A DNA stretch of 64,000 nucleotides from Legionella spiritensis. Its GTDB lineage: Bacteria > Pseudomonadota > Gammaproteobacteria > Legionellales > Legionellaceae. Positions 1 to 8,434 of the stretch are shown here, one piece after another; the stretch's first letter is position 1; each line of letters opens with the position of its first letter. The notes beneath the pieces were generated by a model. That model had not been told where the DNA came from and searched no databases. It was given only the letters and a program-made list of their open reading frames with translations. The stretch is taken from assembly GCF_900186965.1 (NCBI RefSeq), contig NZ_LT906457.1, forward strand, positions 2,568,501 to 2,632,500, read 5' to 3'. The position numbers and the translations under genes were made by a program.

Positions 1-771
1 GCCTTGCAATTGGAAAACGGTACACCAATGACCCTCATCATGCGCGTTCATTTCGGTCAGGGTTACGATAACGCTTTTTGGGACGGTGAAACCATGTCTT
101 TTGGCGACGGAGAGGATTTTTATCCCCTGGTTTCCCTGGATGTGGCCGGGCATGAAGTCACTCACGGCTTTACCGAACAACACTCCGATCTGGAATACCA
201 TGATCAATCCGGCGCCTTGAACGAATCCGTCTCCGATATGGCAGGCCAGGCCGCGCGCGCCTATCTTCTGGAACAATCTCCCGACTTGTATAACAAAATC
301 AGTATCACACCCGATGAAGTCACCTGGGGTATCGGTGAAACCATTGTCAAGGATTCTTTCGGCAAGGCATTACGTTTCATGGATTATCCCTCTGCCGACG
401 GCAGCTCCGCCGATTGCCTGGATAAATCCCTGGCGCGCAGCACCGGAACTTACTGCGCTATCAGCTACAATGACCTGATTGCCTTTGCCGAAGCCCAAAT
501 TCCTGATCCGGAAGACCGGCAGGATTTTATTGTGCATACGGCGAGTGGTGTATTCAACAAAGCCTTTTATTTGTTATCCCGGGCCATAGGTATCAAGAAA
601 GCCTATCATGTGATGATCCTGGCCAATACCAGATACTGGACACCCACCACTGATTTTATGAGCGGTGCCTGCGGTGTTATGCATGCGGCCAATGATTTAA
701 AGCTGGATCCTGATGTGTTTCGCACCGTATTTAATCAGGTGGGAGTGGATACGACGCATTGTCCGATTTGA
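1..771 (+). CDS. Secreted zinc metalloprotease, M4 (thermolysin) family, 5'-truncated by window edge
   Basis: This is the C-terminal part of an extracellular zinc endopeptidase; the reading frame is already open at base 1, so the signal peptide and propeptide lie outside the window. The zinc site HEVTH is at 151-165, and the third zinc ligand is the Glu of NESVSD (codon 223-225), the spacing and context of the M4 family. Downstream parts fit the alpha-helical M4 C-lobe. The closest well-known relative by motif is the Legionella ProA/Msp metalloprotease, a type II-secreted enzyme that degrades host proteins. The gene ends at TGA 769-771, directly before a dispersed repeat. Family assignment is secure; the name proA is not given because the rest of the protein is not visible. 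Confidence 0.93.
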   Translation, partial: ALQLENGTPMTLIMRVHFGQGYDNAFWDGETMSFGDGEDFYPLVSLDVAGHEVTHGFTEQHSDLEYHDQSGALNESVSDMAGQAARAYLLEQSPDLYNKISITPDEVTWGIGETIVKDSFGKALRFMDYPSADGSSADCLDKSLARSTGTYCAISYNDLIAFAEAQIPDPEDRQDFIVHTASGVFNKAFYLLSRAIGIKKAYHVMILANTRYWTPTTDFMSGACGVMHAANDLKLDPDVFRTVFNQVGVDTTHCPI

Positions 772-779
772 CAAACCGG

Positions 780-898
780 TAGCCCGTAAGGAGGCCACAG
801 GCCGTATTGCGGGATAATGCCCCCATATCGCACTCATGGAGCAGGGAGTACGCGTGTGGAGATTATCCCGCCTTACGGCGTTGTCTTCATAGCAAGCT
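780..898. repeat. Dispersed inverted-repeat element, copy A
   Basis: Two imperfectly inverted arms: the left begins TAGCCCGTAAGGAGGCC (780-796) and runs to GCGGGATAA; the right, TTATCCCGCCTTACGG (862-877) onward, resembles its reverse complement. It fills the gap between the metalloprotease and trehalase stop codons, two convergent genes, so it may also act as a bidirectional terminator. Other copies are near 11.5, 14.8, 19.4, 39.0, 42.5 and 58.1 kb. Confidence 0.8.
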
Positions 899-906
899 GC
901 CAGGAA

Positions 907-2589
907 CTATAAGGGTGTGTTTACCGACTGCAATTCATTAAGAAAAACCAGATAAACACCATTCGTCCAGCCGAAACCCACTTCATTGGTGGCATAACTG
1001 TACTTGATTTTATTATCCGTATGAATGCTGACATTCTGTACGTCGTATTTCTCAAAAATCGTGCGGGCTTGCTGAAATCCTTTATTGATTGTCGTAACAA
1101 AGCGCGCAGCCAGATCAAGGGCCAAATCCCGATAACCGTATTTTTTTAATCCCTCCACCGCAAAATACTGCATGGGCGCCCAGCCAAACGGCGCATCCCA
1201 CTGCACATCCTGTTGGTAAGCACTGGTCACAAGACCACCTTTGCCCAGCAAAACAGATAAATTGCGCACCACCGCCCTGGCCTGTTTCGGCGAGGCGATA
1301 CCAGCCCAAAGCGGGTAGAACGTGGTTGCGTAAATATAGGGCCTTAACCGGCGTGCCTTGAAATTATAGTCAAAATAATAGCCCGCCTTGTCATCCCACA
1401 TAAACTGATTCACAAGACGCGAACGCGTTTGTGCCCGCTTCTTCCATCCGTCCGCCGTTTCAGGCTCACCCAGAATGGTGTAAATGGCCGAGGCATCCTT
1501 TTCCATTTGCACAAGCAGAACATTCAAATCAACAGGGGCATAATCGAGTATAGCGGCACTGAATGGACCAAATTTGGCCGAGATATCAAAACCGGATTCA
1601 CGCACCGTCCGATCAGCGATATAAAACAGCTCAGTCAGGGTATCGTGTCTGGCATCGTAGTAAAGGGATTTGTCGTAATCGTCAACATCGCGGGCTTTAA
1701 AATACGCCCGTACTTTTTCATAATAATCCGGGGACTCTTCCGGCGGCTTTCCGACGCCCCCCGCATAGTACCGTGATAATCCCAGTTCAGGAATGAGGTG
1801 TGGTGGGGTGACCCAAAATTGATAGAGCTTGTCGATAGCAGGCAAGGTGGATTTTAACCAGTCTTTATCTCCGGTTTTATGGTAATAGGCTAATATCATT
1901 TCCGTTAGTAACGGCGGTTGCGAACGTTGCAAATAATACGTCCGGTTCGCATTGAGAACCATCCCGTAATGATTCACTTCATAAATCAGATTATCCACCA
2001 TGTTTTTCGCCAGTTGAAGGCGCCCGCTTTCCAAAAGGCCCAATTCAATAAAATAACTGTCCCAACCATACATTTCATTAAAGCGGCCGCCAGGCACAAC
2101 ATAGGGATGAGGCAAATACAGCAAACCATGTTGCCTGATGCGGCTCACCTCTTCAGGAAGGTATCGCAACTCAATAGTATGGCCCGTCTTACCTTGAATT
2201 TCCTTGTTGATTTCCCGCTTGACCCGAGCCAGATCCTCTCCAGGCGGCAGATACATAATGGCTTTGCCATCGGGAAGTTTTTCATCGATCTTCGACAGCA
2301 ATACGTTACTGTGGCTACGGGTTAAATCCGTCCAGCTTTGATCGATGTAGAGACGTACGGCGGCGGTTATATCATCCGAATTCATGAGATTTTTTCCCAA
2401 TCTCGCTGCCGTGGGGGAAAAGCGGGGAGCAACGGTGTGCAGAGCCGCAATGTGCTCGACCGTATGTTGGGATTCGGGCATCGTATTCCCCGTTGTCGCG
2501 GAGCCTGGCAAGACGTTTATTCTTCCGGCCCATCCATCGATATTGAATATCAGATTGATCATTAGCAAATTTGTTATCCATGTCCTCAT
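907..2589 (-). CDS. treA: Periplasmic trehalase, GH37
   Basis: Hydrolyses trehalose to two glucose molecules in the periplasm. Both GH37 signatures are present: PGGRFNEMYGWDSYF (about residue 165) and QWDAPFGWAP (about residue 462). The likely catalytic acid is the Asp of ESGFD (about 333) and the base is the Glu of NEVGFGWTNG (about 536). A hydrophobic N-terminus ending near GWA suggests a signal peptide. The ATG at 2589 follows GGAGTAAGG. Length (560 aa) fits TreA. One oddity: the glycine-rich loop (GGGGEY) usually found shortly before the catalytic Glu is replaced by a stretch containing HTDNKIKYSY, and the N-terminal region is divergent, so substrate preference could differ. The gene stands alone, convergent with the metalloprotease. 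Confidence 0.88.
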   Translation of the reverse strand: MRTWITNLLMINLIFNIDGWAGRINVLPGSATTGNTMPESQHTVEHIAALHTVAPRFSPTAARLGKNLMNSDDITAAVRLYIDQSWTDLTRSHSNVLLSKIDEKLPDGKAIMYLPPGEDLARVKREINKEIQGKTGHTIELRYLPEEVSRIRQHGLLYLPHPYVVPGGRFNEMYGWDSYFIELGLLESGRLQLAKNMVDNLIYEVNHYGMVLNANRTYYLQRSQPPLLTEMILAYYHKTGDKDWLKSTLPAIDKLYQFWVTPPHLIPELGLSRYYAGGVGKPPEESPDYYEKVRAYFKARDVDDYDKSLYYDARHDTLTELFYIADRTVRESGFDISAKFGPFSAAILDYAPVDLNVLLVQMEKDASAIYTILGEPETADGWKKRAQTRSRLVNQFMWDDKAGYYFDYNFKARRLRPYIYATTFYPLWAGIASPKQARAVVRNLSVLLGKGGLVTSAYQQDVQWDAPFGWAPMQYFAVEGLKKYGYRDLALDLAARFVTTINKGFQQARTIFEKYDVQNVSIHTDNKIKYSYATNEVGFGWTNGVYLVFLNELQSVNTPL

Positions 2590-2756
2590 CCTTACTCCGC
2601 TAATTACTTATGCTTTTTTCTTATGTTTGCATTCAGATTAACGTCAATTACGACAGGAGAAAAGCGGTATGTCTTGTTATATGCTTGTTTTACGCATTTG
2701 GTGATAAAATTATAAACAATAAAACCCGTCAATAGGATGAATTTCTGCCAATCCTG

Positions 2757-3821
2757 TTAAAAATTTACAATGGCTTGCAACGCGAAGGTATTACGAGGCG
2801 TTGCATTACCGGTGATGGTTCTGTTCAACCCTCCAGCCTGGACAAACTGCGAATAGTTATAGTCTTTAAAATACTGAAACTGCAGGGTAATACGGGAAGA
2901 AGGATACCAGGAGAGCCCCAGACCGGCTCGTTTTTGCGGCAATTGTAACGCCAGCGCCTGAAAGGATTGATCATAAAAACCAATGACTTTAACCAGGGTA
3001 TTTTTTAATGAGATCTCATATCCGGTCTGAACACTAAACACGTGCGGTAAAGCCCCGGTATTCTGATAACTCACTTCACTGACTTTGAAACGTTTTATGG
3101 CGGAAACGTAGGTAATATAGGTATTGAACCTGCGATATTTGAGATTGGCGTAAGCCGCCATGCCGGGAACATGGCTGGTCACACTACCGGACAAAAATCC
3201 GCCAAATCCCTTGTTGTACTGAAAAAGCTGGCTGTCGGCGAGGGAGTAAATATAGCTGATTCCGACATCATAGTGTTTCTTATGGACACCACCGTTAAGG
3301 TTATAATAAACGGGCAGCGAGGACGACTGGATCCGGGAATGCGGGTAAAAAATACCGGCATTGGCATAAACAAGATTATCATACCCTATCACCATGATTT
3401 GCTCATTGGTTTGACCAAGCGCTTTCGTCAAGGGTTTGTAGATCAAATCATTCCTGTAACTGCCAAAGGCAAGCCATTTTCTACCGACTTCCAGATACCA
3501 TTTCGGCAATTCCGGTCTTTTTACACCGGCATAGAGTTGCTCAAGAAAAAAGGTGGGGGTAATCGGGGTCGGTGTGGTGTTATAGATCAGCAAGCCTTTC
3601 AGCCTGCTCCACTTCCCCGGCTGATATTCCGATTCCAGCTTCAGGCTCGATAACTGCTGATTCAGCAAGTAGCTTTCTCCCACCGGCGCTGAATCGGTGA
3701 CATTGAAGAAAACATGGCCCTGATAGCTTAATTTGTCACTGATCGGTGGCAGCGCATAAGCTCTCCCGTTAAGGACAATCATATGCAAAAGGATCACGGT
3801 AATGACTCTGATATATATCAT
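2757..3821 (-). CDS. Outer-membrane beta-barrel protein (porin-like), probably iron-regulated
   Basis: About 354 residues. A short signal peptide (MIYIRVITVILLHMIVLNG, ending near AYA) is followed by alternating hydrophobic/aromatic strands with Tyr-rich girdles and a C-terminal Phe (AIVNF), the outer-membrane insertion signal. ATG 3821 is preferred because it starts the signal peptide; an in-frame TTG at 3836 would add five residues. Directly upstream is a consensus Fur box within a 51-bp palindrome, so expression should rise on iron limitation. No TonB box or plug domain is recognisable. Legionella has TonB-independent, Fur-linked barrels such as LbtU, the legiobactin receptor, and a similar role is possible here, but that is inference only. 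Confidence 0.72.
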   Translation of the reverse strand: MIYIRVITVILLHMIVLNGRAYALPPISDKLSYQGHVFFNVTDSAPVGESYLLNQQLSSLKLESEYQPGKWSRLKGLLIYNTTPTPITPTFFLEQLYAGVKRPELPKWYLEVGRKWLAFGSYRNDLIYKPLTKALGQTNEQIMVIGYDNLVYANAGIFYPHSRIQSSSLPVYYNLNGGVHKKHYDVGISYIYSLADSQLFQYNKGFGGFLSGSVTSHVPGMAAYANLKYRRFNTYITYVSAIKRFKVSEVSYQNTGALPHVFSVQTGYEISLKNTLVKVIGFYDQSFQALALQLPQKRAGLGLSWYPSSRITLQFQYFKDYNYSQFVQAGGLNRTITGNATPRNTFALQAIVNF

Positions 3822-3842
3822 GACAATGGTATACAACCCGAT

Positions 3843-3893
3843 AACGCCCCTAATGAATGATAATGATAATCATTATCATTCATTAGGGGCGTT
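3843..3893. promoter_or_regulatory. Consensus Fur box inside a 51-bp perfect palindrome
   Basis: The 19-bp core at 3859-3877 reads GATAATGATAATCATTATC, which is the textbook Fur consensus. Symmetry continues for 16 more bases on each side (arms of 25 around A3868), ending in AACGCCCCT/AGGGGCGTT. It lies just upstream of the porin-like gene and downstream of the GGDEF/EAL stop codon. The GC-rich outer arms could also form a transcript hairpin that ends the upstream operon, although no strong T-run follows. Confidence 0.9.
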
Positions 3894-3922
3894 TCATTCA
3901 ATATTTTTCCTGAAATTATGTT

Positions 3923-6730
3923 TCATAACGAGGAATGGATCAGAAACTGGTTGCAAAATTCCTGATCGGGTAGGGGTTTGCTAAAATAATAGCCTTGTTG
4001 AATAGAACAACCCATTTCACACAATAATTCCGACTGGATCCTGGTTTCAATGCCTTCCGCGACGATAATCAGACCCAGATTTTTTGCCAGGGTAATAATG
4101 GCACGCACAATGCTGAGATCCTGTTTATTCTCGGGTAAACCGGCGACAAAAACCTGATCAATTTTCATAATATGCAGGGGCAGTTTTTTCAAATAACTCA
4201 AAGAAGAATAACCGGTACCAAAATCATCCAGAGCGAACTGAAATCCTGACGCACTTAATTGCTCCATAATGGTAATCGTTTCCTTAAAATTATTGATAAG
4301 GGAACTTTCCGTAATTTCAAACTGCAGGTAACGACTATCCACGCCTGTTTCATTCGTGCTCCGAATGATTGTTTCCACGAGATCATTATGGATAAAATGC
4401 CTGGCCGCGAGATTAACCGCCAGGGGAGGAACGACAAGCGATTGTTTTTGCCATTCTTGTATTTGCAGGCATGCCGCCTGAATCACCCATTCACCAATGG
4501 CGACTATCAGATCAGAATCTTCTGCCAGAGGCAGGAACCTATCGGGGGAGAGCAATCCTTTCACAGGATGCTGCCAGCGCAATAATACTTCCGCACCGGC
4601 CAGTTTATTCTCGCTCGCGTCAACTTTGGGTTGAAAATAAAGCCGCAACTGATTGTCACTAATGGCGGTATGCAAATCATGAAGCAATTCATTTCGTTCC
4701 TGTACGGCCTGCTCCAGTTCCCTGGTAAAAAACGCGTAACAGTTTTTACCGCTTTCCTTGGCCTGGTACATGGACATATCAGCAAATTTCAATAAATCGT
4801 CGCTGGTGGTGCCCTCCCGGGCGGTAAAAACCACAATACCAATGCTGGCGGACACATTAAAGGTATTGTCTGCCAGTGTAAATGGCGAAGATAATGCCTG
4901 AAGCAATCGCTCGGCCGCCTCCACAGCTATGGTTCCGGCCTCCGCCTCATTTTTAAAATCCGTTAGAAGGACGGTAAACTCATCCCCCCCCAGACGTGCT
5001 ACCGTGCCGGCCTTAAGCAGGCTGTCTTCCATAGTGCGGGCCACCTGCTTCAACAACAAATCACCGACGCCATGTCCCATCGTGTCATTGATGTCCTTGA
5101 AATCATCCAGATCAATAAACATCAGCACGCCATAATGACGGCCGGACACGGATTGTTTGAGAGCCTGATTGAGCCGCTCACGCAAAACAAGACGATTGGG
5201 CAATCCGGTCAAATCATCGTAATGAGCCTGATAATAAAGCCTGGCTTCCCATTCGGCGTGAGTGAACGCCACCGCAACCCGGTTAAAAATATCATGAAGC
5301 TCCGCCGTATTGCACTGGTCACGGCGGTCTTTATGATTAAATCCCAGGCAAACCAGGGCCGCAAGCTCATGATGATGAAGAATTGGAAAAATAAGAAAAT
5401 GCCCCTCAATGGCATTAAGCCAGGCCATATACACAGGAGGGTGCTCCTGAGGCAGACTGATCCTGATTTCCGTTTGCCTGCCGATATCCTCCAGGTCTTG
5501 CTGTGACATCGTTACCCTGTCAGGCGCTTTGTTCCGATCCGGAGAAGCATCCGTCATGATTTGCAGGGTATGGGGATTATCCTGTTGTGACACGCCTATC
5601 ATCAGTACATCGTAAGCGACCAACTCCTTGAGTCCGGTAAAAATAATTTCGATAACTTTTTTAACATCCGGCTTGAAAAGAATCGCCTGATCCACCTTCG
5701 ACATAATGGATAGCGCCTGAAACTGTCGATTCAAGCGTTTGATCATCGTGTTAAACGCCTCCCCCAACTCTTCAAATTCATCGCCGCTTTGCAAGGCGAC
5801 AGGTTGGTCAAAACGCTTTGCCGACACCCGCCGGGCCGCTTCGGTTAATTTTTCCAGAGGAATCATGTACCGGCGGATCTGGAACTGGCTTAAGTACATA
5901 ATTAATATCAACGCCAGTAACGCGGCCGGTAAAAAAATCCTAAAGAGATTCCCGGCCTGTGAAGCCATATCCGCCCTGGGTTCAGCCAACACCACCACCC
6001 ATTCCTTGCTTTTGAGCCGATACTTTAAAAAAATATCCCAGTAAGCCACAAAATAATCTCTTTTTTTCCACGTCCAGTCAAAGGCGCCGGAATGGCTGTA
6101 ATCGCGTTTTGTTCCGGATGCTCTCGGATGGGGGATGGCGGTGTTGGCATACACCACATGACCATCACCATCCAGTACCCAAAGCAGTGCGTCTTCCTTG
6201 ATGTCAAATTGCCAGACAAAATTATGTTTCACTCTTCCTATCAACAGATACGAGGCATCGGGACGATAAACAAAATAAATGTCTTTTTGCTGCCGAGCGT
6301 TTTTTTCATCGGACGTAATCCAGCCTTCGCCCTCAAGAAGGGTGGGTACATTGGCCGGCAAGGACAGGGCCTCGCCTGTGATCGCCTGGGGTTTTCCTTT
6401 CCCGGGCACTACGGTTATCGCGTTAAATTGCGGTGCTAACTGGATCAGCTGGTCGCGTTTCTGCAACAATTCCGTCCCGGAGAGATGATTGATGGCATGG
6501 CCCAGTACATTCAATTGATCAGTAAAGGTAAAAAGCCGCCCTACCAGAGCCATGCCGGTACTCTTGATAGACTGGCGCACCTTAAACTGACCATTTTCCC
6601 GCAATTGGCGTTCCAGATTCACCATTTGAAAAACCGCCAGAATCACCATGGGAATTAACGTCGAAAGGACAAAGAGAAGAAAAATCCGGCGAGCCACCTT
6701 GCTTTGAAAAAACCGCTTCTCCATGCGCAT
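3923..6730 (-). CDS. Membrane GGDEF/EAL cyclic-di-GMP enzyme with periplasmic sensor, HAMP and GAF-like regions
   Basis: Makes and/or degrades the second messenger c-di-GMP. Order: TM helix (about residues 12-35), periplasmic sensor of about 220 residues, second TM (about 262-285), HAMP, a GAF-like segment (about 370-510), GGDEF (intact LGGDEF, about residue 580), then EAL. The EAL signature is EVL in AEVLLRW (about 713), a tolerated variant, and DDFGTGYSSL (about 835) and AEGIET are intact, so both activities are possible. ATG 6730 is chosen because it precedes MRMEKRFF and the first TM and lies 20 bases after the pseudopilin stop; the frame is open to 6799, inside that gene. It appears to be co-transcribed with the pseudopilin, which suggests c-di-GMP control of a surface appendage or secretion. 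Confidence 0.93.
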   Translation of the reverse strand: MRMEKRFFQSKVARRIFLLFVLSTLIPMVILAVFQMVNLERQLRENGQFKVRQSIKSTGMALVGRLFTFTDQLNVLGHAINHLSGTELLQKRDQLIQLAPQFNAITVVPGKGKPQAITGEALSLPANVPTLLEGEGWITSDEKNARQQKDIYFVYRPDASYLLIGRVKHNFVWQFDIKEDALLWVLDGDGHVVYANTAIPHPRASGTKRDYSHSGAFDWTWKKRDYFVAYWDIFLKYRLKSKEWVVVLAEPRADMASQAGNLFRIFLPAALLALILIMYLSQFQIRRYMIPLEKLTEAARRVSAKRFDQPVALQSGDEFEELGEAFNTMIKRLNRQFQALSIMSKVDQAILFKPDVKKVIEIIFTGLKELVAYDVLMIGVSQQDNPHTLQIMTDASPDRNKAPDRVTMSQQDLEDIGRQTEIRISLPQEHPPVYMAWLNAIEGHFLIFPILHHHELAALVCLGFNHKDRRDQCNTAELHDIFNRVAVAFTHAEWEARLYYQAHYDDLTGLPNRLVLRERLNQALKQSVSGRHYGVLMFIDLDDFKDINDTMGHGVGDLLLKQVARTMEDSLLKAGTVARLGGDEFTVLLTDFKNEAEAGTIAVEAAERLLQALSSPFTLADNTFNVSASIGIVVFTAREGTTSDDLLKFADMSMYQAKESGKNCYAFFTRELEQAVQERNELLHDLHTAISDNQLRLYFQPKVDASENKLAGAEVLLRWQHPVKGLLSPDRFLPLAEDSDLIVAIGEWVIQAACLQIQEWQKQSLVVPPLAVNLAARHFIHNDLVETIIRSTNETGVDSRYLQFEITESSLINNFKETITIMEQLSASGFQFALDDFGTGYSSLSYLKKLPLHIMKIDQVFVAGLPENKQDLSIVRAIITLAKNLGLIIVAEGIETRIQSELLCEMGCSIQQGYYFSKPLPDQEFCNQFLIHSSL

Positions 6731-6749
6731 GGTCAGGATAATCCCCCGC

Positions 6750-7277
6750 TCAATAATCGGTAGCGAGGCCAACAAAAGCCCCGTTATTGGCACGGACAAT
6801 ATCGTCGCGGCTTGCCTGAGCAGTCAATGGAGATACTGAGGCGCCATCCTCCCCCATGCTATACAGGTCGAAATCAGAATTAATGGGTACTAAATTCTTA
6901 TCCTTACGCGACTTGCCGGTTATGTTTGGATCGGTAGATCCCTGTATTTGCAAATATTGATAGGGACGTCCCCAGGGATCGGTTTTATTGATGCCTGCCG
7001 CAGCCAGACTCGGTGGAAACGTGCCATTATTGGCCAGAAAATAGCTATGTATGGACAATTCCATTGCCCTGATATCGTTTTGCGCGGTGGTAATATTTAT
7101 TCTATCCAGATAACGGTTGTACGAAGGGATGGCGATAATAGCCGCAACACCCAAAATACCGGCCACCAGCATTAATTCCAGCATGGTAAACCCCAAATAC
7201 CGGATTCTGCTCCCGACTTCCCTGTTAACCGTCTGCAAGAATTGCCCTGAACGCGTTTTTTGAGTTGAAGACGACAT
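6750..7277 (-). CDS. GspG-like type II secretion pseudopilin / type IV pilin-like protein
   Basis: A 175-residue prepilin. A basic leader ends in YLG and is followed by FTMLELMLVAGILGVAA, the class III prepilin cleavage site with Glu at +5 and a hydrophobic alpha-1 helix. The C-terminal half carries DPWGRPYQY and SDFDLYSMGEDG, hallmarks of the GspG globular domain and its Ca-binding loop. ATG 7277 has AGGGAAC upstream, a better start than the further ATG at 7343. It is the first gene of a two-gene unit with the GGDEF/EAL protein. Since no other type II secretion genes adjoin it, it may be a stand-alone minor pseudopilin rather than the housekeeping gspG. Confidence 0.87.
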   Translation of the reverse strand: MSSSTQKTRSGQFLQTVNREVGSRIRYLGFTMLELMLVAGILGVAAIIAIPSYNRYLDRINITTAQNDIRAMELSIHSYFLANNGTFPPSLAAAGINKTDPWGRPYQYLQIQGSTDPNITGKSRKDKNLVPINSDFDLYSMGEDGASVSPLTAQASRDDIVRANNGAFVGLATDY

Positions 7278-7350
7278 AATAATAGTTCCCTGACATGCCC
7301 TGACATTCTCCCTGCAACGCTCCGGCCATTGAATCGGAGACATAAAATAT

Positions 7351-7501
7351 CATGTAATTTTGCAAAGTTCTGCCATTCCCGCGAAGGCGGGAATCCATCT
7401 ATCTGGTGGCACCGTGCCATTATGAAAAATGGATCCCCGCCTTCGCGGGGATGACACAAAAATAGAGCACAATGTTCAACACCACCCTGCAAAATTACAT
7501 G
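7351..7501. mobile_element. MITE-like element with 14-bp terminal inverted repeats
   Basis: Terminal inverted repeats CATGTAATTTTGCA (7351-7364) and TGCAAAATTACATG (7488-7501) are perfect. Inside are two further hairpins based on the widespread CCCGCGAAGGCGGG / CCCCGCCTTCGCGGGG motif: ATTCCCGCGAAGGCGGGAAT near 7376-7394 and the second near 7435-7450, themselves inverted relative to each other. It has no coding capacity and lies between the LysR stop and the pseudopilin start. Confidence 0.75.
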
Positions 7502-7549
7502 AAAACAGTATTAGTAACATTATATACCAGATATAGCAGGGCTGCCGGA

Positions 7550-8425
7550 TCAGGTTCTTTGCCTGACACAATCTTCCAACGGATTTCCGGCACACTGCAA
7601 TCGCTGCCAAAGCACCCGTTGCAACCTGGTCTGCCATTCATTTTTATAACAGGCCAGATACACCGGCACCTTAAGCGGCGTAAAATCGTCAAGAACGGTT
7701 ATAGTCTCGTCGTTTTTTACCAGATGCAGAGGCAATACAGCCCGGCCAAGCCCGTTTTTAACCCCGGCAATGATCATATGGATGTCATCCAGATAATACG
7801 TTCGCCACGATCGGGGTTGTGACGTCTGTTGCCGCCAGAAAGACGCGGTGATGGGGTCTTCTTTATCATGATCGAGAAATACATCGTTTGGAGCGGGAAG
7901 AGAGGCTGAGCAGGTTAAGACGTAATATTCAAAACCGATAGTCATAATCCGCACGGATGGGCGGCAAATCTCCTCCCCGGTCACAATAAAATCCACCAGT
8001 CCGGATTCCAGCGCCGGTAACAGGGCTGTCATTTCCATGGAATGTAATTCCAAATCAATCTCAGGGTGTTCGCGGCACAGTAAAGCAAGATGCGGTAAAA
8101 TCACGGAAGACATGATCGTCGAAAAACCGGCTACTCTCACCGTTCCGACCAGACGATTATGGTCAGCCAATTCGGTTTGCGCGAGAAATTCCTGCTCAAG
8201 CGCGGCCTGTGTTGAGCAATAGCGAAGTAACCGCTCCCCCATGTGCGTTAATTGCACTCTTTTGGCGGTCCGTAAAAATAACGCGTCACCCAGGCGCGCT
8301 TCAAGTTTCTGGATCCGCTGTGAAAGAGCGGACTGGGTGATACACAAATTCATCGCCGCTTTTGAAAAATTCAGGGTTTTCGCCGTTTCGGCAAAAGCGG
8401 CGAGTTGCAGGGAAGACAGTTTCAT
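7550..8425 (-). CDS. LysR-family transcriptional regulator
   Basis: A 291-residue DNA-binding regulator. The N-terminal winged helix-turn-helix is clear: LNFSKAAMNLCITQSALSQR followed by IQKLEARLGDALF (residues about 17-50). The rest is a periplasmic-binding-protein-like effector domain. The head most resembles the ArgP/IciA-type branch (CITQSALSQRIQKLE), but the ligand cannot be read from sequence. It starts 9 bases after the stop of the triple-YbjQ gene and so appears to be the last gene of the DUF692-DUF2063-YbjQ operon, which makes it a likely regulator of that operon. Confidence 0.9.
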   Translation of the reverse strand: MKLSSLQLAAFAETAKTLNFSKAAMNLCITQSALSQRIQKLEARLGDALFLRTAKRVQLTHMGERLLRYCSTQAALEQEFLAQTELADHNRLVGTVRVAGFSTIMSSVILPHLALLCREHPEIDLELHSMEMTALLPALESGLVDFIVTGEEICRPSVRIMTIGFEYYVLTCSASLPAPNDVFLDHDKEDPITASFWRQQTSQPRSWRTYYLDDIHMIIAGVKNGLGRAVLPLHLVKNDETITVLDDFTPLKVPVYLACYKNEWQTRLQRVLWQRLQCAGNPLEDCVRQRT

Positions 8426-8434
8426 AGTTAGAAC

